This document shows positions 16,745-26,204 of a DNA stretch of 64,000 nucleotides, in pieces. Position 1 is the first letter of the stretch, and each line of letters starts with the position of its first letter. The notes below the pieces were generated by a model. The model was not told the origin of the DNA, searched no databases, and worked only from the letters and a program-made list of their open reading frames with translations. A program made the translations under genes and the position numbers. Source of the stretch: G963704535 sp963704535 (GTDB taxonomy: Bacteria; Chloroflexota; Chloroflexia; Chloroflexales; Roseiflexaceae); NCBI GenBank assembly GCA_963704535.1, contig OY969916.1, positions 10,106,001-10,170,000 on the forward strand. Reading direction: 5' to 3'.

Positions 16745-16900
16745 ATTTCGGGTGGTTACAGAGGGCTGGCTCTACGGGTTCTCGGTTCTTCTGGGTTCGG
16801 TGGGGGCGTATGCAATACGCCCTTACGTGTCCTGGCTCGATGCAGGGTTCTCCATCCTCCCCTTCACCCTTTCACCCTTTTACCCCATCATCTTGTCATC
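16745..16900. repeat. Composite intergenic repeat block
   Basis: It contains the hairpin GGGGGCGTATGCAATACGCCC preceded by GGTTCTCGGTTCTTCTGGGT, and then CCTTCACCCTTTCACCC heptamers. The first part recurs in reverse orientation near 36105-36160. No gene is seen between 16718 and 16963. Confidence 0.7.
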
Positions 16901-16963
16901 TTGTCACGGGGCACGCTGGACACATTATACACGGGGCGCGGGAGTGTGGGCAACAGGAGCAGG

Positions 16964-18838
16964 TTAGGGCTGGTCTGCGGGGAGCCACAGGACCGCGTCG
17001 ACCCAGATGCTGCGCTGGTCGGTCTCGGCCATGCTGCTGAGCGCGACCGATGGCTTGTCGCCCGGCGCGAACTGGTAGGTGCCGAGGTCGATCCAGTCGT
17101 TGGCGCGCTCTTGCAGGTTGACGGTGATCTCGGCCTCGCCGCCGGAGTAGTGGATGCGGTAGCGAGCGCTGAGCGCATCGTCGAGGCCGCTCAGGGCGTA
17201 GGGTAGGTAGGCCAGCACACGGTAGCGGCCGGCGACCGGTAGCTCGGGCTGCCAGAGCGCCACGGCGGGCCTGACGAGCGGGCGCAGCTCCCAGGGCTGG
17301 CTGTCGGCGGCGCCGCGCGTCGAGGATACGAACAGGGCGCTGCCGCCGTAGCCGACCGGCACGGTCTGCCAGCCGTCGCCGTCCTTGGCGAAGCCGGGCG
17401 AGTCGGTATCGACCAGGATCGCTTCGACCGGCGGGGGCATGCAAGGCGAGGGCCGATCGGACCACAGCCAGTTGCTGATTGTGCCGGCCGGATGCTGCTG
17501 CCATGGGTCGGGCTCGGCGCCGCACCAGCCGTATGGGTCGGTGTTGCGGCCGAGGTACTGGACGCCGAAGTGGAGGTGCGGGCCGGTCGCGCAGCCGCTC
17601 GCACCGATCATGCCCAGCGTTTGGCCGCGGGTGATCGGCTGGCCGGTCTCCACGTCGACGCTGGCGAGGTGCCAGTAGAGCGTGCGGTAGCCGTTGCCGT
17701 GGTCGAGGATCACCGCGCGGGTGGCGCAGCCGTCGTCGGCATTACCGGCGAAGATCACCTGGCCATCGGCGGCGGCCAGGGCCATGTCGGGCGGTGCCAG
17801 CGCGTAATCCCAGCCGTCGTGCCCGTCGTAGGCGAAGGCGATATCGGTCTCAGAGCGGCCCCAGTAGGTTGTGATCGAGGAGCTGGCGTCGCGGGTGAGG
17901 AATGGCGCGTCGTGATCGAAGAACGATGTTACTTGGGCGGCGTGCTGCATCGGCCAGGCCAGGAACGGGGCGGATGGGGCGGGCCAGCCTTCGGGCGCCG
18001 GGCGCGGGTCGCCAAACAGGCTGGTGTAGACGGCCTGGAAGCGCTGTAGGAGCGAGGGCAGCCGGTCGGGCGTGGTCGTCTGTGCCAGGACATACGCGAC
18101 GACATACTCGCTCATGCCCATGCCGGGCGGCGGCGGCACGCTGGAGTTATCGGCGTAGGTCAAGGGTATACTATTGGGGTAGGCCCGTTTGCCGTAGACG
18201 ATCTGGCGCACGGCCCAGCGCACTTGGGCGCTCAACCCGCGCCGGTTGCCGTTCTCGCCCCGGTAGCCCATAGCCCAGCCGACCTGCTCGGCCGACGGGC
18301 CGGCGGTCGAGAGCAGGCTGCTTTGCAGCTCAAGCAGGGCCAGGACGACTTTGGGGTTGACGCTGTAGTAGCTGGTCTGGCTGACGAGCGTCTCGGCGAA
18401 GGTGTGCTGCCGGTCGCCGACCTGGAACGCGAGCCGCTTGAGCGTGCCGGGCTGGGTGTCGAGGAACCCCTGAACCTGCGGGGTATAGAAGTCCGGCTCG
18501 TAGGTCAGGCGTTGGTCGTCGAAGAACGGCGCCGGCGCGGCGGGCGCCGGGGTGCCCGGCAGCACCTCGGCCTGCGCCGGTGGTGTCGGCGCGGCGGCGG
18601 CCGGGCGGGGCGTGGCGGCCAGGTCGTTGGTGGGCGATGGGCGCTGGGGCGCCGCCGTCGGCGCCCCAGCCGCCGGAGTGGCGACCGGCGCGGACGGTGG
18701 GGCGGATGGGCGCCGGTAGGCCAGCCCAAGCCCGATCAAGATCAGCACGACACCGCAGGCCAGCAGGCCCAGGCGGCGGCGGCGATCATTGGCGGCCCGA
18801 CGGCGGGCACGATAGCGTTGGCGGGGTGAATAGTCCAC
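16964..18838 (-). CDS. Membrane-anchored M23 family metallopeptidase (LytM/endopeptidase-like)
   Basis: A 624-residue protein with an N-terminal basic stretch and one membrane anchor (RRRLGLLACGVVLILIGLGLAY), a long Ala/Pro linker, a 250-residue helical region (HTFAETLVSQTSYYSVNPKVVLALLELQSSLL), then an M23 domain. In that domain GHDGWDYALAPPDMALAAADG carries the first zinc ligands and ASGCATGPHLHFGVQY the HLHFG motif. A carbohydrate-binding-like beta domain ends the protein. M23 enzymes cut peptidoglycan cross-links or act as scaffolds. I place the start at GTG 18838 (VDYSPRQRY). The frame stays open to 19039, but those codons are translated family B repeat and should not be counted. Confidence 0.85.
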   Translation of the reverse strand: MDYSPRQRYRARRRAANDRRRRLGLLACGVVLILIGLGLAYRRPSAPPSAPVATPAAGAPTAAPQRPSPTNDLAATPRPAAAAPTPPAQAEVLPGTPAPAAPAPFFDDQRLTYEPDFYTPQVQGFLDTQPGTLKRLAFQVGDRQHTFAETLVSQTSYYSVNPKVVLALLELQSSLLSTAGPSAEQVGWAMGYRGENGNRRGLSAQVRWAVRQIVYGKRAYPNSIPLTYADNSSVPPPPGMGMSEYVVAYVLAQTTTPDRLPSLLQRFQAVYTSLFGDPRPAPEGWPAPSAPFLAWPMQHAAQVTSFFDHDAPFLTRDASSSITTYWGRSETDIAFAYDGHDGWDYALAPPDMALAAADGQVIFAGNADDGCATRAVILDHGNGYRTLYWHLASVDVETGQPITRGQTLGMIGASGCATGPHLHFGVQYLGRNTDPYGWCGAEPDPWQQHPAGTISNWLWSDRPSPCMPPPVEAILVDTDSPGFAKDGDGWQTVPVGYGGSALFVSSTRGAADSQPWELRPLVRPAVALWQPELPVAGRYRVLAYLPYALSGLDDALSARYRIHYSGGEAEITVNLQERANDWIDLGTYQFAPGDKPSVALSSMAETDQRSIWVDAVLWLPADQP

Positions 18839-18911
18839 GGGTGATGTTTGAAGTGCCGGACAAGCCAGGCAAGTATAGCGGAAGGTGGGTGGATACGCAA
18901 GTGAGTGGCGA

Positions 18912-19040
18912 ATAGACTTTCTAAAAGGGGGAGTTTGAGGGGGTCGCCCCTCAAGCCCTCTGCTCCACCACAGATCGCGAGTGACGTGCATCTGAAAGAG
19001 GAGTTTGAGGGGGTTGCCCCTCAGTCTTCTCCCACTCACA
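18912..19040. repeat. Two family B palindromic elements in tandem
   Basis: AAAGGGGGAGTTTGAGGGGG, then TCGCCCCTCAAGCCCTC, a CCACCACAGATCGCGAGTGA tail, then a second copy from about 18992. The gap 18839-19185 holds nothing else apart from the short gene's leader. Confidence 0.75.
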
Positions 19041-19185
19041 CTCTAAAGTAGAACGGCGCCATCCGAAACCTTGCCTAAAGACCCAAGAACATGGACTTGC
19101 ATATCTAGAACAAGTGTGCTATACTACAGCCAGACGATAAACGACTATGAACCAAGGCTGTCAACGCCTGGAAAGAGGGACGAGC

Positions 19186-19350
19186 ATGTACCGCAAAGAG
19201 ATCGTCTACGATCGAGAGAGCCGCGACTACGCCATGTACCTGGATGGCGAGCTAGTCGGGTTTGCGCGCACCTACCACGAGGCCGAGGTCACGCTCGACC
19301 AGTTGGTGTTCGAGCTGATGAGTGGGCAATATTTTCGCGAAGCTGCGTGA
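19186..19350 (+). CDS. Short conserved-looking hypothetical protein (54 aa)
   Basis: The start is ATG at 19186, with AGAGGGACGAGC upstream; an in-frame ATG at 19147 lies too far from a ribosome site. The product is acidic and compact (MYRKEIVYDRESRDYAMYLD, then GELVGFARTYHEAEVTLDQL), with a predicted beta-beta-alpha pattern. I recall similar short proteins in Chloroflexi but cannot name a family. The stop is at 19350; the next 360 bases to 19711 hold no gene, only a CACGAAGAGCGCGAAGATACG-type repeat. Confidence 0.55.
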   Translation: MYRKEIVYDRESRDYAMYLDGELVGFARTYHEAEVTLDQLVFELMSGQYFREAA

Positions 19351-19711
19351 CGGCGAGCCGCCATGTGTTGAGGAGGCGCGCGATGTCGGCGCCCGGTAAG
19401 GCTTCCTCAACGGCTAATCAGCATCCTCAAAAATTCAGACTTCCATAGGCATGACGCTGTGCTGCCGATGTGATCGCGAAGTCGCCCCTGATGTGGGCGA
19501 AGGTCGTGATCGCATCGGCGCTCTTTTTTGCGTAGCGCTCACCAGTACAGCTTCGCGTAACTAAACCAGCAGTTTTGCCACGAAGAGCGCGAAGATACGA
19601 AGACCACGAAGAGGGTTGATACATGTGGCTATAGAGCCTTCGAGAGCTTCGCCTCTTCGCGTGCTTCGTGATGAGAAACCGTGGGCCGACGTACGCCAAG
19701 CTGTACTAGCA

Positions 19712-20545
19712 CTATCGCGCCGGAGGTTGCCGGCCGAAGGCGAAATTGGACGGCACATCGACCCAGATCCCCTCCGGCGTGACCAGCGCGTTCAACTCCG
19801 CGAGATGCTCGGCCTCGATCTGCTCGCGCTGTGCCGGGGCTAGCTGTGCCAGCGGCAGCCCTTCCAGGCTGGTTCGCAGCTCCTCCCAGCGCTCCTCGGC
19901 AGTCCGAAGATAGTAACCCAGCAACTCGCTCCGTACCTCGATCTGTGTAAAGCCCGCTTCGTCCAGCAGTTGCCGGCATATCGCCGGGTCGGCCAGCCGT
20001 TGGACCGGCACCAACCCGATTGGTACGCCGTACTGTTGCAGGCGCGTGATCCACAGGTCGCGCAGGGGTTGCAGGAAGGCCGACCCAAAGCTCGTGAACC
20101 CCAGGTAGCCGCCGGGGGCCAGGACGCGGCGCCACTCCTTCAGGGCGGCCAGCATATCGGGCATGAAAAAGAGCGACGAGGCGCAGAGCACGACATCGAA
20201 GCTCTGGTCCGGGAAGTCCAGGTGCTCGGCGTCGCCCTCCCGGAACTCGACATTGGTTAAGCCGGCGCTTGCGAGCTTACGCCGGGCGTGCGCCACCATC
20301 TCCGGCGCGATATCTACCCCGACCACTCTGCCGTCCGGGCCGACGATCTGGGCGGCGACCATGGCTACCAGGCCGGTCCCGGTAGCGATGTCCAGGACGC
20401 GTGCGCCCGCGCGCAGTTCGGCCAACTCGATCAGCCGGCGGGCGCAGACCTGCACAAAGCGGATCGTATCGTAGCCGGCGGCGAGCGTGTTGAAATTCGC
20501 CATGACGCGGCGCTTGTGGTCGTCGGAAGCCGTGTTCTCGCTCAT
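19712..20545 (-). CDS. SAM-dependent methyltransferase (UbiE-like)
   Basis: A 277-residue class I methyltransferase. Motif I is VLDIATGTGLVAMVAAQIVG, motif post-I VVGVDIAPEMV, then FREGDAEHLDFPDQSFDVVLC (motif II), and LKEWRRVLAPGGYLGFTSFG (motif III). The N-terminal MANFNTLAAGYDTIRF matches the UbiE/MenG-like start. The C-terminal 110 residues, which normally choose the substrate, are not diagnostic. Substrate is unknown; a small-molecule target is likelier than a macromolecule. The next gene on the same strand is 45 bases away. Confidence 0.88.
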   Translation of the reverse strand: MSENTASDDHKRRVMANFNTLAAGYDTIRFVQVCARRLIELAELRAGARVLDIATGTGLVAMVAAQIVGPDGRVVGVDIAPEMVAHARRKLASAGLTNVEFREGDAEHLDFPDQSFDVVLCASSLFFMPDMLAALKEWRRVLAPGGYLGFTSFGSAFLQPLRDLWITRLQQYGVPIGLVPVQRLADPAICRQLLDEAGFTQIEVRSELLGYYLRTAEERWEELRTSLEGLPLAQLAPAQREQIEAEHLAELNALVTPEGIWVDVPSNFAFGRQPPAR

Positions 20546-20590
20546 AGGCGTTCGTCCTCTCCTCTGATTGGGTTTGCCTTACTGTGAATG

Positions 20591-20958
20591 CTAGCCGCCC
20601 TCCATGCGCCCCTCCAGCCGCGCCTGGACCTCGCGGCCCTCCTCGATCGCGCCGGCCATCAGCCAATCGGCGAAATCGTCCTGGAAGCGCGGATCGCGCA
20701 GCAGCCGCCAGATCTCGCGCTCCTGATCACTGAGATTGCCCAGCAGCGCGCGGTCTTGCGACAGCTCGCCACAGACATCGCGCACCTGCTGGCGGAACGA
20801 GCGCTGGGAGGCGAGCGCCTGGCGTAGCGCCGCCTTGTCGGCGAGCTTTTCCTCCAGGCGCCGCTGCCAGGGGTTCGCGATCGTCGGCTGGGTCGCCGTC
20901 GCGGCGTAGTCCCCAGGATGCCGAGGCCGACGCCGACAATCGCTTCGATGATGGGCAT
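20591..20958 (-). CDS. Hypothetical protein with N-terminal hydrophobic helix (frameshifted)
   Basis: The start ATG at 20958 follows CAAAGGTAACGGCT. The product begins MPIIEAIVGVGLGILG, and at the run of four Gs (20911-20914) a one-base slip is needed to continue with DYAATATQPTIANPWQRRLE and then QVRDVCGELSQDRALLGNLS, ending EGREVQARLEGRMEGG at 20591. The result is about 122 residues: one short membrane-inserting helix with Gly spacing plus a charged helical tail. No family recognised. A homopolymer slip is the simplest explanation for the break. Confidence 0.6.
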
Positions 20959-21030
20959 AGCCGTTACCTTTGGACTTGCAGGATGGACGTGCGCAATTGT
21001 ACAGCGCTCGGAGCGTGCCGACAAGCGATC

Positions 21031-21651
21031 TTACGATCGTTCCGCCTCGGCGCGCACCCGCTCCCACGGCAATGCGCCCGCGCGCAGCAGCCTTGGCTCT
21101 GGCCCGGTGCAGTCGATGATCGTGGAGGGGATCGGTCCCGGCGTCGGCCCGCCGTCGATCACCAGCGGCAGGGCGCTGCCAAGCTGCGCGACGACTTCGG
21201 CGGCGGTCTGCGGGTCGCGACCGCCGTGCAGGTTGGCGCTGGTGGCGGCGAGCGGCGCGCCGAGCGCGCGGATCAGAGCGCGCAGCCAGTCGTGACCGGG
21301 CAGCCGCACGGCGACGGTGGCGCCGCCGGCCAGCAGCTCGGGCGGGAGCTGAGGCGCGGCCGGGACGACCAGCGTCAGCGCGCCGGGCCACAGCCGGGCC
21401 AGGCGCCGGGCCAGCGGCGCGACCTCGGCGGCCACTTGGTCGAGGTCGGTGAGGTCGGCCAACAGCAGCGGGATGGCCTGCGTGAGCGGGCGGTGCTTGA
21501 CGGCGTAGAGCCGCAGCACCGCCGCAGCGTCCAGCGCGACCGCGCCGACGCCGTAGACGGTGTCGGTCGGAAAGGCGATCGGCTCGCCGGCGCGGAGGAG
21601 GGCGCGGGCGCGGTCGAGGGCGGTGGGATCTTGCAGAGATAGGATATTCTG
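21031..21651 (-). CDS. tsaC: Threonylcarbamoyl-AMP synthase (Sua5/YciO/YrdC family)
   Basis: The enzyme makes threonylcarbamoyl-AMP for the t6A37 modification of ANN-decoding tRNAs. The sequence reads ALLRAGEPIAFPTDTVYGVG, LYAVKHRPLTQAIPLLLADL (the K..R motif), and later ATSANLHGGRDP (the S-x-N motif), with a normal TsaC length of about 200 residues. In frame, the upstream stop is at 21652-21654 and no ATG follows before the conserved part. An ATG lies just upstream in another frame, so a single-base slip near 21640 or a rare start codon is likely. The gene is followed by the small frameshifted hypothetical gene. Confidence 0.87.
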   Translation of the reverse strand, partial: QNILSLQDPTALDRARALLRAGEPIAFPTDTVYGVGAVALDAAAVLRLYAVKHRPLTQAIPLLLADLTDLDQVAAEVAPLARRLARLWPGALTLVVPAAPQLPPELLAGGATVAVRLPGHDWLRALIRALGAPLAATSANLHGGRDPQTAAEVVAQLGSALPLVIDGGPTPGPIPSTIIDCTGPEPRLLRAGALPWERVRAEAERS

Positions 21652-21732
21652 TCATCATCGATATATCGTTGCCTCCGCAGGGGGCGAACACGCAGGTTCG
21701 CCCTTACGCGATGGGTGACGGCGCTGCCGGTG

Positions 21733-23625
21733 CTAGGCCCCGCTCTCGGCGATCTCGGCCAGCGCGGCCCAGCGCTCGACGGCGGCCTCCAGCGCCGCGC
21801 CGACACGCTCCAGCTCGGCGGTCAGCCGGAGCAGCTCCTGGTAGTCGTCGCCGGCGGTGTTGACGCGACTGGAGAGCGCGACCTGCTCGGCCTCCAGTGC
21901 GGCGATCCGCCCTTCCAGGCCCTGCAGCTCGCGCGCCTCTTTGAAGGTCAGTTTGCGGGGTTTGAGCGGCGCGGCGGGGGACGCAGGCTTCAGTCGCTCC
22001 GGCGGCGCGGCGGCCCGCTCGGCCTGGCGGCGGGCGGCGGCCTCGGCGTAGGTGCTGTAGGCGCCTGGGTACTCGACGACGTGGCCGGCGCCCTCGAACG
22101 CCAGCAGCCGCTCGATGGTGCGGTCGAGGAAGTAGCGGTCGTGCGAGACGACCACCAGCGCGCCGGCGAAGTCGTCCAGGTAGTCTTCGAGCAGCGCCAG
22201 GGTCTGGATGTCGAGGTCGTTGGTCGGCTCGTCGAGCAGCAGCACGTTCGGCGCGGCCATGAGCGTACGCAGCAGGTAGAGCCGGCGCCGTTCGCCGCCG
22301 GAGAGCTTGCCGATCGGGGTGTAGTGTGCGGCCGGCGGGAATAGGAAGCGCTCCAGCATCTGCGCGGCTGTGATCAGCGAGCCTGTGCTGGTGCGCACCA
22401 GTTCGGCGCCTTCTTTGATGTAGTCGATCACCCGCTGCGACTCGTCCAGCCCGGCGCTCTCTTGATCGTAGTAGGCCAGGTGGACAGTCTCCCCGACGGC
22501 GATGGCGCCGGTGTCGGGTGTGGCGCGCCCGGCGATCAGGTTGAGTAGGGTGGTCTTGCCGCTGCCGTTCGGGCCGATGATCCCGAGCCGGTCGCGCGGG
22601 GTGATCGTGAGATCGAGGCTGTGGATGAGCCTCCGCCCATTGTAGCCTTTGCCCACATCCTTTAGATCGATAACCTTCTTGCCGATCCGCCGTGATGCGA
22701 CCGATACCTCCAGTTCCGGGCGCGCTGCCTCGGGCGTGGCGGCCTGGAGATCGGCGATGCGGTCGATCCGGGCTTGCTGCTTGGTGGTGCGGGCGCGGGC
22801 GCCACGGCCCAGCCAGGCCAGTTCTTTCTTGAGGATCGTTTGCCGGCGGGCTTCGTCGGAGGTCTGCTGGGCGGCGCGCTCGGCCTTCTGCTCCAGGAAG
22901 CGGCTGTAGTTGCCGGGGTAGGAGTAGAGCCGGGCGGCGTCGACTTCGACGATCCGGTCGACGACCCGGTCGAGGAAGTAGCGGTCGTGTGTCACCAGCA
23001 GTAGCGCGGCGGTGGTGCGGGCAAGGAACGTTTCGAGCCAGGCGACGGTCTCGGTGTCGATCTGGTTGGTCGGCTCGTCGAGGATCAGCAGGTCGGCGGG
23101 GAGGATGAGCGTGGCGGCCATGGCCACGCGCTTGCGCTGGCCGCCGGAGAGGCCGCCGACCCGCGCGTCCAGTTCGGTGATGCCCAGGCGGGTCAGGATC
23201 GTGCGGGCTTGGTTCTCCAGCGCCCAGGCGGCGGCGTGGTCCATGCGGGCGACCAGCGCGGCGACCTGCCCCTGGAGCGCCCCGTCGTCGGGGGCGCGGG
23301 CCAGGGCGGCGGCGGCGCGCTCGTACTCGCGCAGCAGCCGGATCTCGGGCGCGTCGCCACGGAACACCTGCTCGATCACGGTGAGGTCGCCGTCGAGTTC
23401 CGGGTTCTGGGCGAGGTAGGCCACGCGGAGGTCGCGGGCGATGCTGACCCGCCCGGAGTCGGGTTGCTCGGTGCCGGCGATGATCCGCAGCAGGGTCGAT
23501 TTGCCGCTGCCGTTCACGCCTACGACCCCGACGCGCTCGCCGGCCTCGATGCCCAGGAAGGCGCCGTCGAGCAGTGGCCGGTCGGCGTACTGTTTGGAGA
23601 TTGATTCGAGCGATAGGATGTTCAT
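21733..23625 (-). CDS. uup: ABC-F family ATP-binding protein (Uup-like)
   Basis: A 630-residue soluble ABC-F protein with two nucleotide-binding domains. NBD1 shows Walker A GVNGSGKST, signature LSGGQRKRVAMAATLILPAD and Walker B LLILDEPTN. NBD2 shows GPNGSGKTT, LSGGERRRLYLLRTLM and LLLDEPTNDLD. Between them is the charged linker (ELAWLGRGARARTTKQQARI), and the C-terminus is a coiled coil as in Uup. Such proteins act on the ribosome or on DNA branch structures. I choose ATG 23625 (MNILSLESISKQY) with CAGGT upstream; a longer frame to 23724 adds 33 unlike residues. Confidence 0.93.
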   Translation of the reverse strand: MNILSLESISKQYADRPLLDGAFLGIEAGERVGVVGVNGSGKSTLLRIIAGTEQPDSGRVSIARDLRVAYLAQNPELDGDLTVIEQVFRGDAPEIRLLREYERAAAALARAPDDGALQGQVAALVARMDHAAAWALENQARTILTRLGITELDARVGGLSGGQRKRVAMAATLILPADLLILDEPTNQIDTETVAWLETFLARTTAALLLVTHDRYFLDRVVDRIVEVDAARLYSYPGNYSRFLEQKAERAAQQTSDEARRQTILKKELAWLGRGARARTTKQQARIDRIADLQAATPEAARPELEVSVASRRIGKKVIDLKDVGKGYNGRRLIHSLDLTITPRDRLGIIGPNGSGKTTLLNLIAGRATPDTGAIAVGETVHLAYYDQESAGLDESQRVIDYIKEGAELVRTSTGSLITAAQMLERFLFPPAAHYTPIGKLSGGERRRLYLLRTLMAAPNVLLLDEPTNDLDIQTLALLEDYLDDFAGALVVVSHDRYFLDRTIERLLAFEGAGHVVEYPGAYSTYAEAAARRQAERAAAPPERLKPASPAAPLKPRKLTFKEARELQGLEGRIAALEAEQVALSSRVNTAGDDYQELLRLTAELERVGAALEAAVERWAALAEIAESGA

Positions 23626-23702
23626 TGTTACCTGATATGATCGGTGAACGACTGATGCACAGTGTGTCACTAATGTATTAGGTCTCCATCTTACCACGCT
23701 TG

Positions 23703-23830
23703 AGAGGCTGTTTGAAAAGGGCATTGTCTCGCCCTCGATCCATGGTGAGAAGGAGATTCTTGAGGGGCGGCCCCCTCAAACTCCCCCTTTTCAAACAGTC
23801 TCTGAGAGGCTGTTTGAAAAAGGGTTCTTG
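23703..23830. repeat. Family B palindromic elements
   Basis: GAGGCTGTTTGAAAAGGG...GGAGATTCTTGAGGGG, CGGCCCCCTCAAACTCCCCC, TTTTCAAACAG, then a second GAGGCTGTTTGAAAAAGGG. The stretch 23626-24146 shows no convincing gene. Confidence 0.75.
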
Positions 23831-24146
23831 AGGCGATCCAATCTTCAAATTCCCAGCCGGCGAACGTTCTATAGATAATAGCGTAAATAGGTGATTGGTG
23901 CCTTGCAGCAAAATTCACGATCTCGCAGTATAATGTGTGCTTAACGCCGATATGGATCGTCAGTGGCCGTACCTTGATAAAGAAGAGAGGCGTTACACAC
24001 TATAGTGATGTTCGTCTGAACGTCAACGAATAGGCCATGGCGGCCGGCAGGACCTGAGGGGTGTCGAGGGACTGGTTGGGCCGCCCACCATGACTCGACA
24101 CCCTTTCGCTATTGCAAGATGCTTCGCCGATGTTTGGAGTAGGACT

Positions 24147-25986
24147 ATGAGCGTTATTGAACCCCAGGTGCGCCCGCATGACGCGGGCCAGGACGAGCGG
24201 CCACCGCTCGTCAACGACTTCGCGATCGTCGTCGCGACGGTGAATGGCTCCGGGAGCCAGACGGCCAACAACACCCTCATCCGCGCGATCTTCAAGATGG
24301 GCATCCCGGTCAGCGGTAAGAACCTGTTTCCTTCGAACATTGCCGGATTGCCGACGTGGTACACCATCCGCCTCAGCAAGGATGGCTATATCGCCCGGCG
24401 CGAAGGCCCTGAGATCCTGGTCGCCTTCAACCCCAAGACCGCCGACGAGGACCTGCACGCGCTGCCGGTCGGCGGCGTCTGCGTCTACCCCGACGACATG
24501 AAGTTCGCCAGCTTGCGCGACGATGTCACCTATTACCCGCTGCCGGTCAAGGAGCTGGTCAAGCAGTCCGGCGCCGATGTCAAGCTGCGCGACTATGTGG
24601 CCAATATGGCCTACGTCGGCGCGCTGGCCGAGCTGCTGGCGATCGACATGGATGAGATCAAGGCGGCGCTGGTGCGTCACTTCAAGGGTAAGGCCAAGCC
24701 GATCGATCTGAACTTCGGCGATGGTGGCGGCAGCGGCGGCATGGGTGCGCGAGCACCTGCCCAAGGCCGACCCGTACCGGGTCGAGCGGATGGACAAGAC
24801 CGAGGGCATGCTGATCATCGATGGCAACAGCGCGGCGGCGCTGGGCGCGCTGGTCGGCGGCGTCAATGTGGTCGCCTGGTACCCGATCACACCTTCGACT
24901 AGCCTGGTGGACGCGATTGACCGAGTATGCGCCGAAGCTGCGCCGCGACCCAGAGAGCGGCCAGGCGACCTACGCGATCGTGCAGGCCGAGGATGAGCTG
25001 GCGGCGATCGGGATGGTGGTCGGGGCCGGCTGGGCCGGCGCCCGCGCCATGACCGCCACCTCCGGCCCTGGCATCTCGCTGATGACCGAGTTCGCCGGCA
25101 TGGCCTACTTCGCCGAGATTCCGGCCGTGATCTGGGACATCCAGCGCATGGGGCCCAGCACCGGCCTGCCGACGCGCGTCTCGCAGGGCGACGTGCTGGC
25201 GATCTACTACCTGGGCCACGGCGACACGCGCCACATCTGCCTGCTGCCCGCCTCGATGAAGGAGTGCTTCGAGTTCGGCTACGTGGCCTTCGACCTGGCC
25301 GAGCGGCTCCAGACGCCGGTGTTCGTCCTGAGCGACCTGGACTTGGGCATGAACAACTGGATGACCGAGCCCTTCGATTATCCCGACCACGCCGCTCGAT
25401 CGCGGCAAGGTGCTGAGCGCCGAGGAGATCAAGCGCTTCGAGAAGTGGGGCCGCTACAAGGACTTCGACGGCGACGGCATCACCTACCGCACGCTGCCGG
25501 GCAACCAGAACCCCAGCGCGGCCTACCTCTCGCGCGGCACCGGCCACAACGAGTATGGGGCCTACAGCGAGCGGCCGTCCGACTGGAAGGCTAACCTGGA
25601 TCGGCTCACGCTCAAGCACGAGACCGCGCGCACGCTGGTGCCCGGCCCGGAGCTTGACGAGGTCGAGGGTGCCCGGATCGGCATTATCGCCTACGGCTCG
25701 GCCGACCCGGCCGTGCGCGAGGCGCGCGACCGGCTGCGGGCGCGCGGGGTCGCGACCAGCTACCTGCGCTTGCGCGCGCTGCCGCTTGAGGCGACTACCC
25801 GCGCCTTTATGGAGAAGTACGATCGCGTGTATGTCGTGGAGCTGAACCAGGACGGCCAGATGCGCCAGCTTGTCCAGCTGCACGCGCCGGAGCTGGCCGC
25901 CAAGGTTCGCCCGGCGCAACATCTGCGACGGCCTGCCGCTGAGCGCGCGGTTTGTCACCGAGACGATTATGGAGCAAGAACGCTGA
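24147..25986 (+). CDS. korA: 2-oxoacid:ferredoxin oxidoreductase, fused gamma-alpha subunit (multiply frameshifted)
   Basis: The subunit, with KorB, oxidatively decarboxylates a 2-oxoacid (often 2-oxoglutarate) to its CoA ester and reduces ferredoxin. The N-terminal gamma domain (FAIVVATVNGSGSQTANNTL, IRAIFKMGIPVSGKNLFPSN) is followed by the alpha/pyrimidine-binding part (VAWYPITPSTSLVD, TATSGPGISLMTEFAGMA, IWDIQRMGPSTGLPTRVSQG) and the C-terminal FVTETIMEQER end. Four one-base slips break it, near 24720, 24917, 25393 and 25915; each continues with a perfect family sequence in the next frame. ATG 24147 follows GGAGTAGGACT. The stop is 25984-25986. Multiple slips with no other decay point to consensus errors. 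Confidence 0.9.
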
Positions 25987-26195
25987 TTGGTCCGTTGTCC
26001 GTGGTCCGTTGTCCGTGGTTTTGGGCGACTGACGGAAACGGGGAGTTTGAGGGGTTGCCCCTCAAGAGCCTTTCCACCACAGATCGTGTGAACTGACGGA
26101 AACGGGGAGTTTGAGGGGTTGCCCCTCAAGAGCCTTCCACCACAGATCGCGAGTGACCGACAACTGACAACTGACAACTGACAACTGACAAGGAA
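25987..26195. repeat. Composite block: heptamers and two family B elements
   Basis: TCCGTTGTCCGTGG 7-base units come first (25988-26015), then two direct copies of AACTGACGGAAACGGGGAGT, TTGAGGGGTTGCCCCTCAA and a CACCACAGATCG tail, then five ACTGACA heptamers (26160-26190). Only this block separates korA and korB. Confidence 0.8.
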
Positions 26196-26204
26196 TAGAG
26201 AGAT

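Noticed and set aside
19351..19711. Possible gene between the 54-aa protein and the methyltransferase
   Set aside because: Open frames here are short, overlap a CACGAAGA-type repeat and lack any recognisable pattern.
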